Source: Flammeovirga yaeyamensis (GTDB lineage: Bacteria; Bacteroidota; Bacteroidia; Cytophagales; Flammeovirgaceae). From it: DNA of 64,000 bases. A program made the translations under genes and the position numbers. Below the pieces are notes generated by a model. It was not told the DNA's origin and searched no databases. It saw only the letters and a list, made by a program, of their open reading frames with translations. Below are positions 1 through 7,784 of this stretch, one piece after another. The stretch covers positions 1,488,001 to 1,552,000 of the forward strand of contig NZ_CP076133.1 in the NCBI RefSeq assembly GCF_018736045.1. The letters are read 5' to 3'. The first letter of the stretch is position 1, and each line of letters starts with the position of its first letter.

Positions 1-2
1 AT

Positions 3-533
3 CTACATATTTGGAGTCGTGTCCGTGAAGGCGACTACGAAGCTTTTGAACAACTATATGATCTATTTTTCGACAGTCTATATGCTTATGGTATCAAACT
101 ATGTAAAAATTCGGACCAAGTAGAAGATGCTATTCATGATATGTTTCTAGACATATGGAAATACCATGATAAGTTATCAGAAACTACTTCTGTAAAATTT
201 TACCTATTTCGTTCGCTGAGGAGGAAAATTCATAAAAACATCAAATCTGATGAAAAAGTAAGCATCTTTAATAAAGATGTCACCCACGTCTATGAAATCG
301 AGGACCAAAGTTTCGATACTTTAATAATACAATCCGAGGAAAAAGCCGAAAAATCGGTATTACTTAAGAAAAATTTAGCCTCATTGTCAAAAAGACAGTA
401 TGAGGCTGTAATGCTAAAATTTTATTCTAATTTCTCTTATAAAGAAATTGGATCTATGATGGATATGAATGAACAATCTGCTAGAAACTTGATAGGCCGT
501 GGCCTTGAGAAGTTAAAAGGTTTATTCAGTTAA
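3..533 (+). CDS. ECF-type RNA polymerase sigma-70 factor, 5' partial
   Basis: The reading frame is open from the window edge, so the N-terminus is missing; 176 residues are visible. The first part carries sigma region 2 (EGDYEAFEQLYDLF, then QVEDAIHDMFLDIW), which binds core polymerase and the -10 element. The last 55 residues are region 4, with LSKRQYEAVMLKFYSNFSYK and the helix-turn-helix EIGSMMDMNEQSARNLIGRG. The family redirects transcription in response to envelope signals. Bacteroidota members usually sit next to a FecR anti-sigma factor and SusCD genes; here the next gene is a convergent SLATT protein only 12 bp away, so its partner is not visible. Confidence 0.93.
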   Translation, partial: LHIWSRVREGDYEAFEQLYDLFFDSLYAYGIKLCKNSDQVEDAIHDMFLDIWKYHDKLSETTSVKFYLFRSLRRKIHKNIKSDEKVSIFNKDVTHVYEIEDQSFDTLIIQSEEKAEKSVLLKKNLASLSKRQYEAVMLKFYSNFSYKEIGSMMDMNEQSARNLIGRGLEKLKGLFS

Positions 534-545
534 AAAACCATTTTA

Positions 546-1001
546 CTAATCATCCGTCCTCAGTTCTTTCCATTTGCTATTACTTTCGTGAACTATATCT
601 TTATATTGACTATAAAATCTATTTAAAACTTTATCGTCATCTCTATCTTCTTCTTTCAACATCTTAAGCTCGAACAATAAAGTTCTCAAATGATTTCTTG
701 TTTCGCTATAATTTACCCATAATTCTTTATGGTTAAAGAAGCCATCCCATGCAGCCAATAAAGCACTACAAGCACTAAAAATAAGTGTCAAGCATTTTAC
801 AGCGAAATGTAAGTCTTCTCCTAGATCGTCTCCAATAGCAACTAAAAAAGTAATACATGAGGAAGAGAAGGCAATACCCATGTATATCCAAAATGATTTG
901 CTTTTATGTCCTTCACTCCAGTTGGCAGTTTTTTCAGACATGTCGTAGATTTCTTTTTTTAGCAATTCGTATTTGCTTGTTACGTCTTTGGTATCAGTCA
1001 T
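546..1001 (-). CDS. SLATT-domain (DUF4231-like) two-helix membrane protein
   Basis: 151 residues. There are two hydrophobic helices at about residues 37-58 and 66-88, joined by a short acidic turn, then a charged helix with the W-x2-Y motif (LWVNYSETRNHLRTLLFELK). This layout fits the SLATT superfamily, predicted pore-forming effectors that are often paired with nucleotide-sensing or conflict-system proteins. No such partner is visible: the neighbours are a convergent sigma factor and a divergent tetR operon. The assignment rests on topology and the WxxY pattern. The immune or signalling role is known for relatives only and is inferred here. Confidence 0.65.
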   Translation of the reverse strand: MTDTKDVTSKYELLKKEIYDMSEKTANWSEGHKSKSFWIYMGIAFSSSCITFLVAIGDDLGEDLHFAVKCLTLIFSACSALLAAWDGFFNHKELWVNYSETRNHLRTLLFELKMLKEEDRDDDKVLNRFYSQYKDIVHESNSKWKELRTDD

Positions 1002-1085
1002 AGTTAATGTATGATTTTGCTAATGTTTATTCCTTCGAAGATAATTATTTCTGATAAATAATTATCAAATGATACATATCTACCG

Positions 1086-1129
1086 AAATGTTACTACATT
1101 AGTATCATAAATATAAAATAGTAACATTT
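1086..1129. promoter_or_regulatory. Inverted repeat, candidate TetR operator
   Basis: A perfect 11-base inverted repeat, AAATGTTACTA at 1086-1096 and TAGTAACATTT at 1119-1129, separated by 22 bases, sits immediately before the tetR-family gene. The second arm runs into its TTG start codon. TetR-family genes commonly repress themselves from such sites, so autoregulation of the following six-gene operon is inferred. A shorter repeat, TGATAA-ATAA-TTATCA, lies just upstream at 1052-1067. Confidence 0.45.
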
Positions 1130-1704
1130 TGAAGGCAAAAGATAAAATCATACAATCTGCAACGACTTTATTCTTAGATAAAGGAATTAAGAAGGTAAAC
1201 ATCACCGATATAATCGAAGATGCAGGTGTATCTAAAATGAGCTTTTATCGTCAGTTTAAAAACAAAGAGGACATTCTATTGGCTGTATTGAAGCAATTTT
1301 TTATGGCCTCTATGGATGATTATCAAAAGATATTAGACAAAAAATTATCTTTTTTAGATTTTCTAAATGAGATCATTTTGATGAAAATTGAAGTGAGCAA
1401 GAAAATGAGTAAATCATTTATGGAGGAGCTCATGTCAATGTTTCATGAAAAAAATGAGATACTTGATTTCTTAATGGAACATCAAAAGAAAAGCACTGCT
1501 TTATTTATAGAACAATTGATGCAAGCAAAATCCAACGGGGAAGTCGGAGATGATTTTAGTATTGAGTTTTTGATGTACATGATGGAAAAAACGCAACAAG
1601 TAGCAAGTGATCCAATGTTACTTCAAATGTTTGATACTCCTGAAGAAGCTGTAAAGCAGGCGACAAAATTTTATTTTTTCGGTATATACGGACAAAGAAA
1701 GTAG
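1129..1704 (+). CDS. TetR/AcrR-family transcriptional regulator
   Basis: 191 residues, the usual TetR size. Residues 1-50 form the DNA-binding domain, with the recognition segment ITDIIEDAGVSKMSFYRQFK followed by NKEDIL; the rest is a helical ligand-binding domain with no recognisable ligand. The start is unusual: a stop at 1114-1116 leaves only ATT (1126) or TTG (1129) able to keep the complete helix-turn-helix, so TTG is chosen. The stop codon is one base before the next ATG, so it heads an operon with an outer-membrane barrel, an ABC/FtsX transporter and a LolA-like protein, which it probably controls through the repeat at 1086-1129. Confidence 0.9.
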   Translation: MKAKDKIIQSATTLFLDKGIKKVNITDIIEDAGVSKMSFYRQFKNKEDILLAVLKQFFMASMDDYQKILDKKLSFLDFLNEIILMKIEVSKKMSKSFMEELMSMFHEKNEILDFLMEHQKKSTALFIEQLMQAKSNGEVGDDFSIEFLMYMMEKTQQVASDPMLLQMFDTPEEAVKQATKFYFFGIYGQRK

Positions 1705-1705
1705 G

Positions 1706-2830
1706 ATGAAAAAGCAACTAACATACCTATTGATATTGATTTCGCTTCACACTTTTGCACAATCCTCTTTAGAATTTAATGGGATGTTTCAAGGTTTTAC
1801 GACCTATACTAATGATAGCGATTTGAAATTATGGAGTGGAGGACGATATATCCCAGAACTCAAATACGAATATAAAATCGATTCATTACAGTCATTTTCT
1901 GCATATGGATCAGCCAACTTATATGCAGATGTGCAATATGGTGGGGGAGATCCCTTGACCAATGCTTATATCAATCCCTACCGTGCTTGGGTGCGGTATG
2001 CCTATGCCAATAGTGAAATACGAGTCGGTTTGCAGAAAATAGATTTTGGATCTGCTAGCATGTTGCGACCACTTCAATGGTTTAATCAAATTGACCCTAG
2101 AGATCCATTGGGTTTAACGAATGGGGTGTATTCAGCTTTGGGTAAATACTATTTCAAGAACAATGCAAACATATGGTTTTGGGTATTGTATGGTAATGAA
2201 GAAAGAAGAGGCTTTGATGTATTACCTTCTGATAAAAAAAAACCTGAGTATGGTGGAAGATTGCAACTACCTACACCCAAAGGTGAAATTGCTTTTTCTT
2301 ATCATCATAGAAATGCTATTTATGATAATCAAGACCCTGTTTATCCTGAGTACATAAATACAGTAGAAAATAAATATGGGATAGACGGAAAGTGGGATGT
2401 TGGTGTTGGGCTGTGGTTTGAAGGGAGTTACACAAAATTGCAAGACCCTATAAGTATTTTCACTAATCAGACATTACTGAATTTAGGAACTGATTATACC
2501 ATAAATGGATTAAATATAGTTTTTGAACATTTATTCTTATGGTATGGAGAGGAATGGAACAAAGCAGACTACAGAGGAAACACCTCTGCCATTTCGTTTA
2601 ATTATCCGATATCATTTTTCGATAATGTCTCTTTGATGGTCTATCAGGATTGGACCAACAATGGGACAGGAGCATTTGCTTCTTATAATCACGATTTCAA
2701 TTTGTGGACGGGCTATTTTATGCTCTATTATAACCCAACCACTCAAATAACATCACCGGTTGTCAATAACGATTTAAACCAATTTACCTCAGGGTTTGGC
2801 GTTCGTTTTATGGCAATTATAAATCACTAA
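1706..2830 (+). CDS. Outer-membrane beta-barrel (porin-like) protein of an ABC-transporter operon
   Basis: 374 residues with a signal peptide (residues 1-18, ending FAQ) and then alternating aromatic and polar strands typical of an outer-membrane barrel: repeated W/Y-rich stretches, final residues GFGVRFMAIINH. Conserved-looking segments include VGLQKIDFGSASMLRPLQWF and DPRDPLGLTNGVYSALG, reminiscent of DUF1302/alginate-export-type porins, but I cannot assign a family firmly. Second gene of the tetR operon, one base after tetR and three bases before the ATPase gene. It is probably the outer-membrane component that receives or passes the substrate handled by the FtsX-type transporter. Confidence 0.75.
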   Translation: MKKQLTYLLILISLHTFAQSSLEFNGMFQGFTTYTNDSDLKLWSGGRYIPELKYEYKIDSLQSFSAYGSANLYADVQYGGGDPLTNAYINPYRAWVRYAYANSEIRVGLQKIDFGSASMLRPLQWFNQIDPRDPLGLTNGVYSALGKYYFKNNANIWFWVLYGNEERRGFDVLPSDKKKPEYGGRLQLPTPKGEIAFSYHHRNAIYDNQDPVYPEYINTVENKYGIDGKWDVGVGLWFEGSYTKLQDPISIFTNQTLLNLGTDYTINGLNIVFEHLFLWYGEEWNKADYRGNTSAISFNYPISFFDNVSLMVYQDWTNNGTGAFASYNHDFNLWTGYFMLYYNPTTQITSPVVNNDLNQFTSGFGVRFMAIINH

Positions 2831-2833
2831 GAT

Positions 2834-3526
2834 ATGGAGACAAACAACTTAATTGAACTGAACAATGTTACTAAGAAATTTCTTGTAGGAGATGGTGAAT
2901 TTACTGCTCTGAGTAATATTAATCTACAGTTTTCTAAAGGAGAATTTTCTGGTTTAATCGGACCAAGCGGATCAGGTAAGACTACACTTTTAAACCTAAT
3001 TGGTGCCTTGGACGATACTTCAGAAGGAAGCATTGAAATTAATGGAAAAAACATTGCCAATAACTCAGATGAAGATTCGGCATTACTAAGAAATGAACAC
3101 ATCGGATTTATTTTTCAATCCTATAATCTCTTACCAGTTTACAGCATTTATGAAAATGTAGAATTTCCATTGTTGCTTCAAAAATTACCAAAAGCACAAA
3201 GAAAGGAAATGGTCATGCAAGCTTTAAAATGGGTAGGTTTAGAAGATATAGCAGATAAAAAAACATCTCAAATATCGGGTGGTCAAGCCCAAAGAGTGGC
3301 TATTGCACGTTCTATTGTCAAGAAACCACAAATTATATTGGCAGATGAACCTACGGCGAATTTGGACTCAGCAAATGCTTATAAGGTCATGGATATTCTA
3401 AAGAAACTGAATGAAGAATTAGGTATCACTTTTATCTTTTCTTCCCATGATAGTAAAGTGATCAAATATTTAAAGAGAGTCATTTCTCTTGAAGATGGTA
3501 AAGTGGTTAACGACGAAAAGAAATAG
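2834..3526 (+). CDS. ABC transporter ATP-binding protein, LolD/MacB type
   Basis: 230 residues, a single ABC ATPase domain. Visible motifs: Walker A GPSGSGKT (43-50), Q-loop FQSYN (94-98), signature ISGGQ (147-151), Walker B IILADEPT (167-174) and switch histidine SSH (203-205). The size and sequence are those of the LolD/MacB/FtsE group, whose ATPases drive periplasmic lipoprotein release or mechanotransmission rather than classic transport. The gene lies between the outer-membrane barrel and two FtsX-type permeases, its expected partners in a complex at the inner membrane. Confidence 0.95.
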   Translation: METNNLIELNNVTKKFLVGDGEFTALSNINLQFSKGEFSGLIGPSGSGKTTLLNLIGALDDTSEGSIEINGKNIANNSDEDSALLRNEHIGFIFQSYNLLPVYSIYENVEFPLLLQKLPKAQRKEMVMQALKWVGLEDIADKKTSQISGGQAQRVAIARSIVKKPQIILADEPTANLDSANAYKVMDILKKLNEELGITFIFSSHDSKVIKYLKRVISLEDGKVVNDEKK

Positions 3527-3529
3527 GTC

Positions 3530-4702
3530 ATGGAAATAGTACACAATTTTCTTCTCAATTTCCGTTTGGCTTACCGAAATATTATCAGTGCAGGTTTAAG
3601 AACATGGTTAACAATTACCACTTTAGCCTTCGCATTTTTGTTGATATTGTTCTTCAATAGCTTGTATACGGGATGGGAATATCAAGGCATACGAGATCAA
3701 ATTGATTGGGAATATGCGGATGGTCAAATTATTCAAACGGATTACGATAAGTTAGATCCTTTTAGTATTGAAAGTGGGCATTCTCAAATTTTGGATCAAC
3801 CTCAATTGACACCTGTTTTAATCAGACAGGGAAATTTATATCCACAAGGCAGACTTCTTCCAATTTTAATTAAAGGTATTCCAGCTGATCAACAAGTAGT
3901 CAAGCTTCCTACATCTTCTTTTTTACAAAGTAAAGATGATATTCCAGCAATTATTGGAGATGGGATGGCTACAGATAATCACTTAAAAATTGGAGACAAA
4001 ATCTTATTAAGATGGAAAGATAAAAACGGCACTTTTGATGCAAAGCAAATTACAATTGTAGATATATTTAAAACCAATGTGCCTACTGTGGATGGTGGTC
4101 AGATTTGGGTAGATATCAATACACTTTGGGAAATGACAGGTATGCAAAATGAAGTAACCTATCATTTAGTAAAAGGAACTTTTGAGGATGAATTATCTGA
4201 TCAATGGAGATTTGAAATTCAACAAGAACTACTAAAAGAATTTGTGGCAATGGTCGATATGAAAAAGGGATCATCTGCTTTTCTTTACATCATTTTGATG
4301 TTCATAGCTTTGATTGCCATTTTTGATTCTCAGGTATTTTCTGTTTTTAAACGTCAGAAAGAAATTGGTACGTATATCGCTCTAGGATTTACAAAAAAGA
4401 GGGTGACGTTCTTATTTACCTTGGAAGGAACAATGTATGCTTTTATAGCTACCATTATAGGAACAGCGATCTCGGTTCCATTAATTACTTGGTTGGGTGT
4501 TGAAGGGGTTGATTTGGGGAATCAAGATCAATCCAGACAAATGGGCGTAACTGTTGGAGAGAAGCTCTATCCGATGTTGACATCAGGACTTTTATTTAGT
4601 TCAGTCTTTTGGGTAATTCTATTATCCACTATCGTCAGCTACCTTCCTGTAAGGAAAATTGCAAAAATGAATACTGTAGATGCACTTAAAGGGAAAAAAT
4701 AA
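3530..4702 (+). CDS. FtsX-like ABC permease (first of a pair)
   Basis: 390 residues. One N-terminal membrane helix (about 21-46, TWLTITTLAFAFLLILFF), a large periplasmic domain, and three C-terminal helices (about 245-275, 295-320 and 350-372) give the MacB/LolC/E FtsX topology. The protein ends in PVRKIAKMNTVDALKGKK, typical of the family C-terminus. It starts three bases after the ATPase stop, and its TAA overlaps the ATG of the second permease (TAATG). With its neighbour it likely forms a heterodimeric membrane unit like LolCE. The substrate is unknown. Confidence 0.9.
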   Translation: MEIVHNFLLNFRLAYRNIISAGLRTWLTITTLAFAFLLILFFNSLYTGWEYQGIRDQIDWEYADGQIIQTDYDKLDPFSIESGHSQILDQPQLTPVLIRQGNLYPQGRLLPILIKGIPADQQVVKLPTSSFLQSKDDIPAIIGDGMATDNHLKIGDKILLRWKDKNGTFDAKQITIVDIFKTNVPTVDGGQIWVDINTLWEMTGMQNEVTYHLVKGTFEDELSDQWRFEIQQELLKEFVAMVDMKKGSSAFLYIILMFIALIAIFDSQVFSVFKRQKEIGTYIALGFTKKRVTFLFTLEGTMYAFIATIIGTAISVPLITWLGVEGVDLGNQDQSRQMGVTVGEKLYPMLTSGLLFSSVFWVILLSTIVSYLPVRKIAKMNTVDALKGKK

Positions 4703-5973
4703 TGTTTGAGTTTTTATTTAAAGGATTAATCCGAGATAAAAGTAGAAGTGTCCTTCCTTTGATTGTTGTGGCACTTGGCGTATCCCTTTCTGTGTTTTTT
4801 GTGGGATACATGCAAGGCATGATTGGCGATATGGTCGATCAAAATGCTAGATTCAGTACTGGCCATATGAAAGTGATGAGTCGAGAATACGTGAAAAATA
4901 TTGCTCAAAGACCACTTGATTTAGCCTTGTTAGATGCAGACGATTTAATCGCTGATTTACAAAATGATTATCCTGAAGTAGATTGGGTGAAACGTATCAA
5001 TTTCGGTGGGATTTTGGATGTGCCCGACGAGGAAGGCCAAACCAAAACACAAGGTATGGCAGGTGGTATTGCCTTGGATCTTTCATCAAATAGTTCGGAT
5101 GAAAAACGAATGAAATTAGGGGAGAACTTAGTGGAAGGAACTTTGCCTAATGGACCTTATCAAATGATTTTGGGAGATGGTTTAGCCCATCGCATGAAAG
5201 TGAAATTAGGAGATAAAATCACTTATTTTGGATCGACGATGGATGGAGCAATGTCTTTTCAAAATTTCACATTAGTTGGCACCGTTTCATTTGGTACTTC
5301 AGTGTTGGATGATCGAACGTTTATTGTTGATATAAAGGACGCTGAACAAATCTTAGATATGGTCGATGCCGCTCAGGAGATTCTAGGTTTCTTACCCAAT
5401 GATGTTTATGATGATGATAAAATCAACGAAATAAAAGAAAGTTTTAATGCTAAAATGTCATCTGATACCGATGAATATGCTCCTGAGATGTTGGCATTAA
5501 GAGATCAAGGAGGAATGAGTTATATCTTAGATTTTGCTGGCGTTATTGCAGGATTCTTTACAACATTATTTGTGGTAGCTATGTCGATTGTCCTTTGGAA
5601 TACAGGCTTATTAGGTGGTTTAAGAAGATATACTGAGTTCGGGATTCGAATTGCCATGGGAGAGTCTAAAAAGGCGATATACAAATCCTTGCTTGTGGAG
5701 GCATTAATTATTGGTGTCATAGGTTCAGTAATAGGAACTGTTTTGGGTGTAATTCTTACTTATTATTTACAAGAAGTTGGGATAGACATTTCTGATATGG
5801 TCGGACAAGGAAGCATGTTAGTTTCCAATGTGATTAGAGCGAAAGTTGTTCCTCAGCAATTGTGGATTGGTTTTATTCCGGGTGTCGCGGCTACCTTATT
5901 AGGAGCACTTTTATCCGGAAGGGGGATCTTTAAACGTCAGACCTCACAATTATTTAATGAATTAGGAGTATAA
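4702..5973 (+). CDS. FtsX-like ABC permease (second of a pair)
   Basis: 423 residues with the same FtsX topology as its upstream partner: N-terminal helix at about 15-38 (VLPLIVVALGVSLSVFFVGY), periplasmic domain to about residue 270, then three helices including LWIGFIPGVAATLLGALLSG near the end. The two permeases are divergent in sequence, which favours a heterodimer. The start codon overlaps the previous stop by one base, indicating translational coupling. The LolA-like gene follows 12 bp later, so the unit resembles a dedicated lipid or lipoprotein-moving machine. Confidence 0.9.
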   Translation: MFEFLFKGLIRDKSRSVLPLIVVALGVSLSVFFVGYMQGMIGDMVDQNARFSTGHMKVMSREYVKNIAQRPLDLALLDADDLIADLQNDYPEVDWVKRINFGGILDVPDEEGQTKTQGMAGGIALDLSSNSSDEKRMKLGENLVEGTLPNGPYQMILGDGLAHRMKVKLGDKITYFGSTMDGAMSFQNFTLVGTVSFGTSVLDDRTFIVDIKDAEQILDMVDAAQEILGFLPNDVYDDDKINEIKESFNAKMSSDTDEYAPEMLALRDQGGMSYILDFAGVIAGFFTTLFVVAMSIVLWNTGLLGGLRRYTEFGIRIAMGESKKAIYKSLLVEALIIGVIGSVIGTVLGVILTYYLQEVGIDISDMVGQGSMLVSNVIRAKVVPQQLWIGFIPGVAATLLGALLSGRGIFKRQTSQLFNELGV

Positions 5974-5985
5974 TCAAATACTAAA

Positions 5986-6717
5986 ATGAAAAAGATATTT
6001 ATTCTGTGTGCTTTTTTTTTATCAATAGGTAGTCAAGCACAAGATGCTAACAAAATACTTAATGAAATCGATCAGAATATGTACACCAAAACAAAGGTAT
6101 CCACTACTAAGATGATCGTTTATGGTAAGCGAAAGACGAAAGAAATTGTCACTAAAGGGTTTACTCGAGGTACAGAAGATTCGTTTTCTGAATACCTATC
6201 ACCAGCAAGGGAGAAAGGAACAAAAATGCTGAAATTAAATGATAAACTATGGATTTACTCACCTTCTTCAGATCGTACCATACAGATTTCAGGTCATATG
6301 TTAAGACAGTCAGTGAATGGATCGGATATGTCGTATGAAGACATGATGCAAGAAAGAAAATTGGTTGAAATGTATGCTCCAAAAATTGTAGGTGAAGAAG
6401 AGATGAATGGTGAAGAGTGTTACATTCTAGAACTTGAGGCAAAAACTGAGGATGTTACCTATCAGAAAATAAAAATGTGGGTAGAGAAAAAACATTCAGT
6501 CCCTATGCGTCAAGATCTTTTTGCTAAAAGTGGGCAAATGCTTAAAACCATCAATATGTCTGATATCCGAAAAGTAGGCGATCGATACTATCCATTTAAG
6601 ATGAATTACAAAGATGTACTGAAAGATGGAAAAGGGACAGACTTTGTGGTAATGGAAATGGAAAATAATGTTCCTATTCCGGATCATGTGTTTAATAAGA
6701 GTAATTTGAAGAAGTAA
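5986..6717 (+). CDS. LolA-like outer-membrane lipoprotein-sorting protein (COG2834 type)
   Basis: 243 residues with a signal peptide (residues 1-18, SIGSQAQ). The body matches the COG2834 outer-membrane lipoprotein-sorting family: ...KMLKLNDKLWIYSPSSDRTI, then GSDMSYEDMM, then EECYILELEAK and KIKMWVEKKHSVPMRQDLF. Members have the LolA half-barrel fold and are thought to carry a lipid or acyl chain through the periplasm. As the last gene of the tetR-barrel-ABC-FtsX-FtsX operon it would take the substrate from the FtsX complex towards the barrel. That route is inference from gene order; the family call is firm. Confidence 0.88.
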   Translation: MKKIFILCAFFLSIGSQAQDANKILNEIDQNMYTKTKVSTTKMIVYGKRKTKEIVTKGFTRGTEDSFSEYLSPAREKGTKMLKLNDKLWIYSPSSDRTIQISGHMLRQSVNGSDMSYEDMMQERKLVEMYAPKIVGEEEMNGEECYILELEAKTEDVTYQKIKMWVEKKHSVPMRQDLFAKSGQMLKTINMSDIRKVGDRYYPFKMNYKDVLKDGKGTDFVVMEMENNVPIPDHVFNKSNLKK

Positions 6718-6766
6718 GCACAATTAACAGTAAGATAACAACCATAGATTCCTTCATTTTTAAAAT

Positions 6767-6798
6767 TTTGAATAACTTGTGTCTTAAACTAAAATTTG
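6767..6798 (+). promoter_or_regulatory. Promoter-like site for the gene at 6806
   Basis: TTTG at 6767-6770, then 20 bases, then AAAATTTG at 6791-6798, one mismatch from the Bacteroidota -7 box TAnnTTTG. The predicted start of transcription lies within a few bases of the ATG at 6806, so the message would have almost no leader. Confidence 0.35.
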
Positions 6799-6805
6799 AC
6801 CAAAA

Positions 6806-7183
6806 ATGAATACATTAGAACAAATTCAAATTTTAAATAGTAATGAGCAGGAACTCGATCAAGAGTATTTCTTAAAAGAAGAACATTATGAACTTTTGAT
6901 GGATTTATCGGAAGCAGAAACGGACGATGAAGAAGAAGAGTTGTTCAAAAAAATGAAAGACATTCCCAATCTACCAATAATCTCTGCGATTATTGAACTT
7001 TGGGAAAATACGGTGGGTGCTGTAGTCCTTTCTCAAGAATTGAAAGAGGGAAATCAAGTTACTATGGAGGATAAAATGGAAATCGAAGAAGAAGCTTGTG
7101 CAGATATGTCATTTGATTATTCTCGATTTACGGTAATTATCGAAGGAGAAGTAAATAGAGTTCAAATAGTAGATCAAGAATAA
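6806..7183 (+). CDS. Hypothetical acidic cytosolic protein
   Basis: 125 residues, no signal peptide or membrane segment, strongly acidic (runs such as ETDDEEEELF and EIEEEACADM). The predicted order is a helical N-terminal half and a short beta C-terminus (FTVIIEGEVNRVQIVD). I do not recognise a family. It stands alone between the transporter operon and the DUF1905 gene, with a promoter-like site just upstream and a strong terminator just downstream, so it is probably transcribed by itself. Function unknown. Confidence 0.7.
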   Translation: MNTLEQIQILNSNEQELDQEYFLKEEHYELLMDLSEAETDDEEEELFKKMKDIPNLPIISAIIELWENTVGAVVLSQELKEGNQVTMEDKMEIEEEACADMSFDYSRFTVIIEGEVNRVQIVDQE

Positions 7184-7188
7184 GATTA

Positions 7189-7220
7189 TTTGATATACTC
7201 AATATAAATAAGCATGTTTG
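7189..7220 (+). promoter_or_regulatory. Promoter-like site overlapping a terminator, for the gene at 7252
   Basis: TTTG at 7189-7192, then 20 bases, then CATGTTTG at 7213-7220 (one mismatch to TAnnTTTG). The -7 box is inside the left arm of the terminator hairpin of the preceding gene, which runs to one base before the next ATG. Confidence 0.35.
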
Positions 7221-7251
7221 AGATGAATAATATTTCAAACATGCTTTTTTT
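7211..7251 (+). terminator. Intrinsic terminator of the gene at 6806
   Basis: Perfect 11-bp stem AGCATGTTTGA (7211-7221) and TCAAACATGCT (7235-7245), 13-base loop, followed by a T run to 7251. The next gene's ATG starts at 7252, directly after the T run. Confidence 0.8.
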
Positions 7252-7710
7252 ATGATCGAATTAAAGTTAACTATACAGAAATTTGAAGGAAAAGGAGGGT
7301 GGTCCTATGTAGATGTTCCAGGGATTACTTCTGATAGAAATACTCATTTTGGTTGGGTGACTGTAAGTGGAAGTATAGACGGCTATCCTTTAGAAAAAGT
7401 AAAGCTGATGCCTAAAGGTGATGGTCTTTTATTTTTACCTATTAAAAAGGAGATAAGAAAGAAGATAAAAAAAGAGCAAGGCGATGAGGTGCATATCAAA
7501 TTATATCTTGATAATGAAGAGGTAAACAACCCAGAAATTCTTTACAACATTCTTTTAGATATATCAGATAAAGCTGCTAAAAATTTTAAAAACTTACATA
7601 GATCGCGACAACGGGATATCATTCAGAGAATATTTGATAATAGGAACGAAGATGTTCAAACACAGCGAATTAATGAGTTAATTGTAGAGTTAGAATCAAA
7701 AAATGTATGA
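7252..7710 (+). CDS. DUF1905 / YdeI-OmpD-associated-like protein
   Basis: 152 residues. The N-terminal 90 residues fit DUF1905: the GGWSYVDVPG motif, then GWVTVSGSIDGYPL, KVKLMPKGDGLLFLPIKKEIRK and GDEVHIKLYLDNE. The C-terminal 60 residues (LYNILLDISDKAAKNFKNL, SRQRDIIQRIFDN) fit the YdeI/OmdA-like helical domain implicated in bacteriocin protection in enterobacteria. The biochemical role is not established. The ATG at 7252 is supported by the domain start, although it follows a terminator T run directly, so its promoter must overlap the hairpin. Confidence 0.85.
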   Translation: MIELKLTIQKFEGKGGWSYVDVPGITSDRNTHFGWVTVSGSIDGYPLEKVKLMPKGDGLLFLPIKKEIRKKIKKEQGDEVHIKLYLDNEEVNNPEILYNILLDISDKAAKNFKNLHRSRQRDIIQRIFDNRNEDVQTQRINELIVELESKNV

Positions 7711-7737
7711 CAAAAAGGGTATATTATATCATTTTTA

Positions 7738-7768
7738 TTTGATAATATTTTTTATTACATTGGTTTTG
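7738..7768 (+). promoter_or_regulatory. Promoter-like site for the gene at 7785
   Basis: TTTG at 7738-7741, 19 bases, then TGGTTTTG at 7761-7768, one mismatch from TAnnTTTG. It lies 16 bases before the ATG, in the 74-bp gap after the DUF1905 gene. Confidence 0.33.
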
Positions 7769-7784
7769 AACAACAACATTACAT

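Noticed and set aside
2827-3102. 91-codon frame opposite the ABC ATPase
   Set aside because: Antisense to the Walker A region of a clear ABC ATPase gene; no independent signals.
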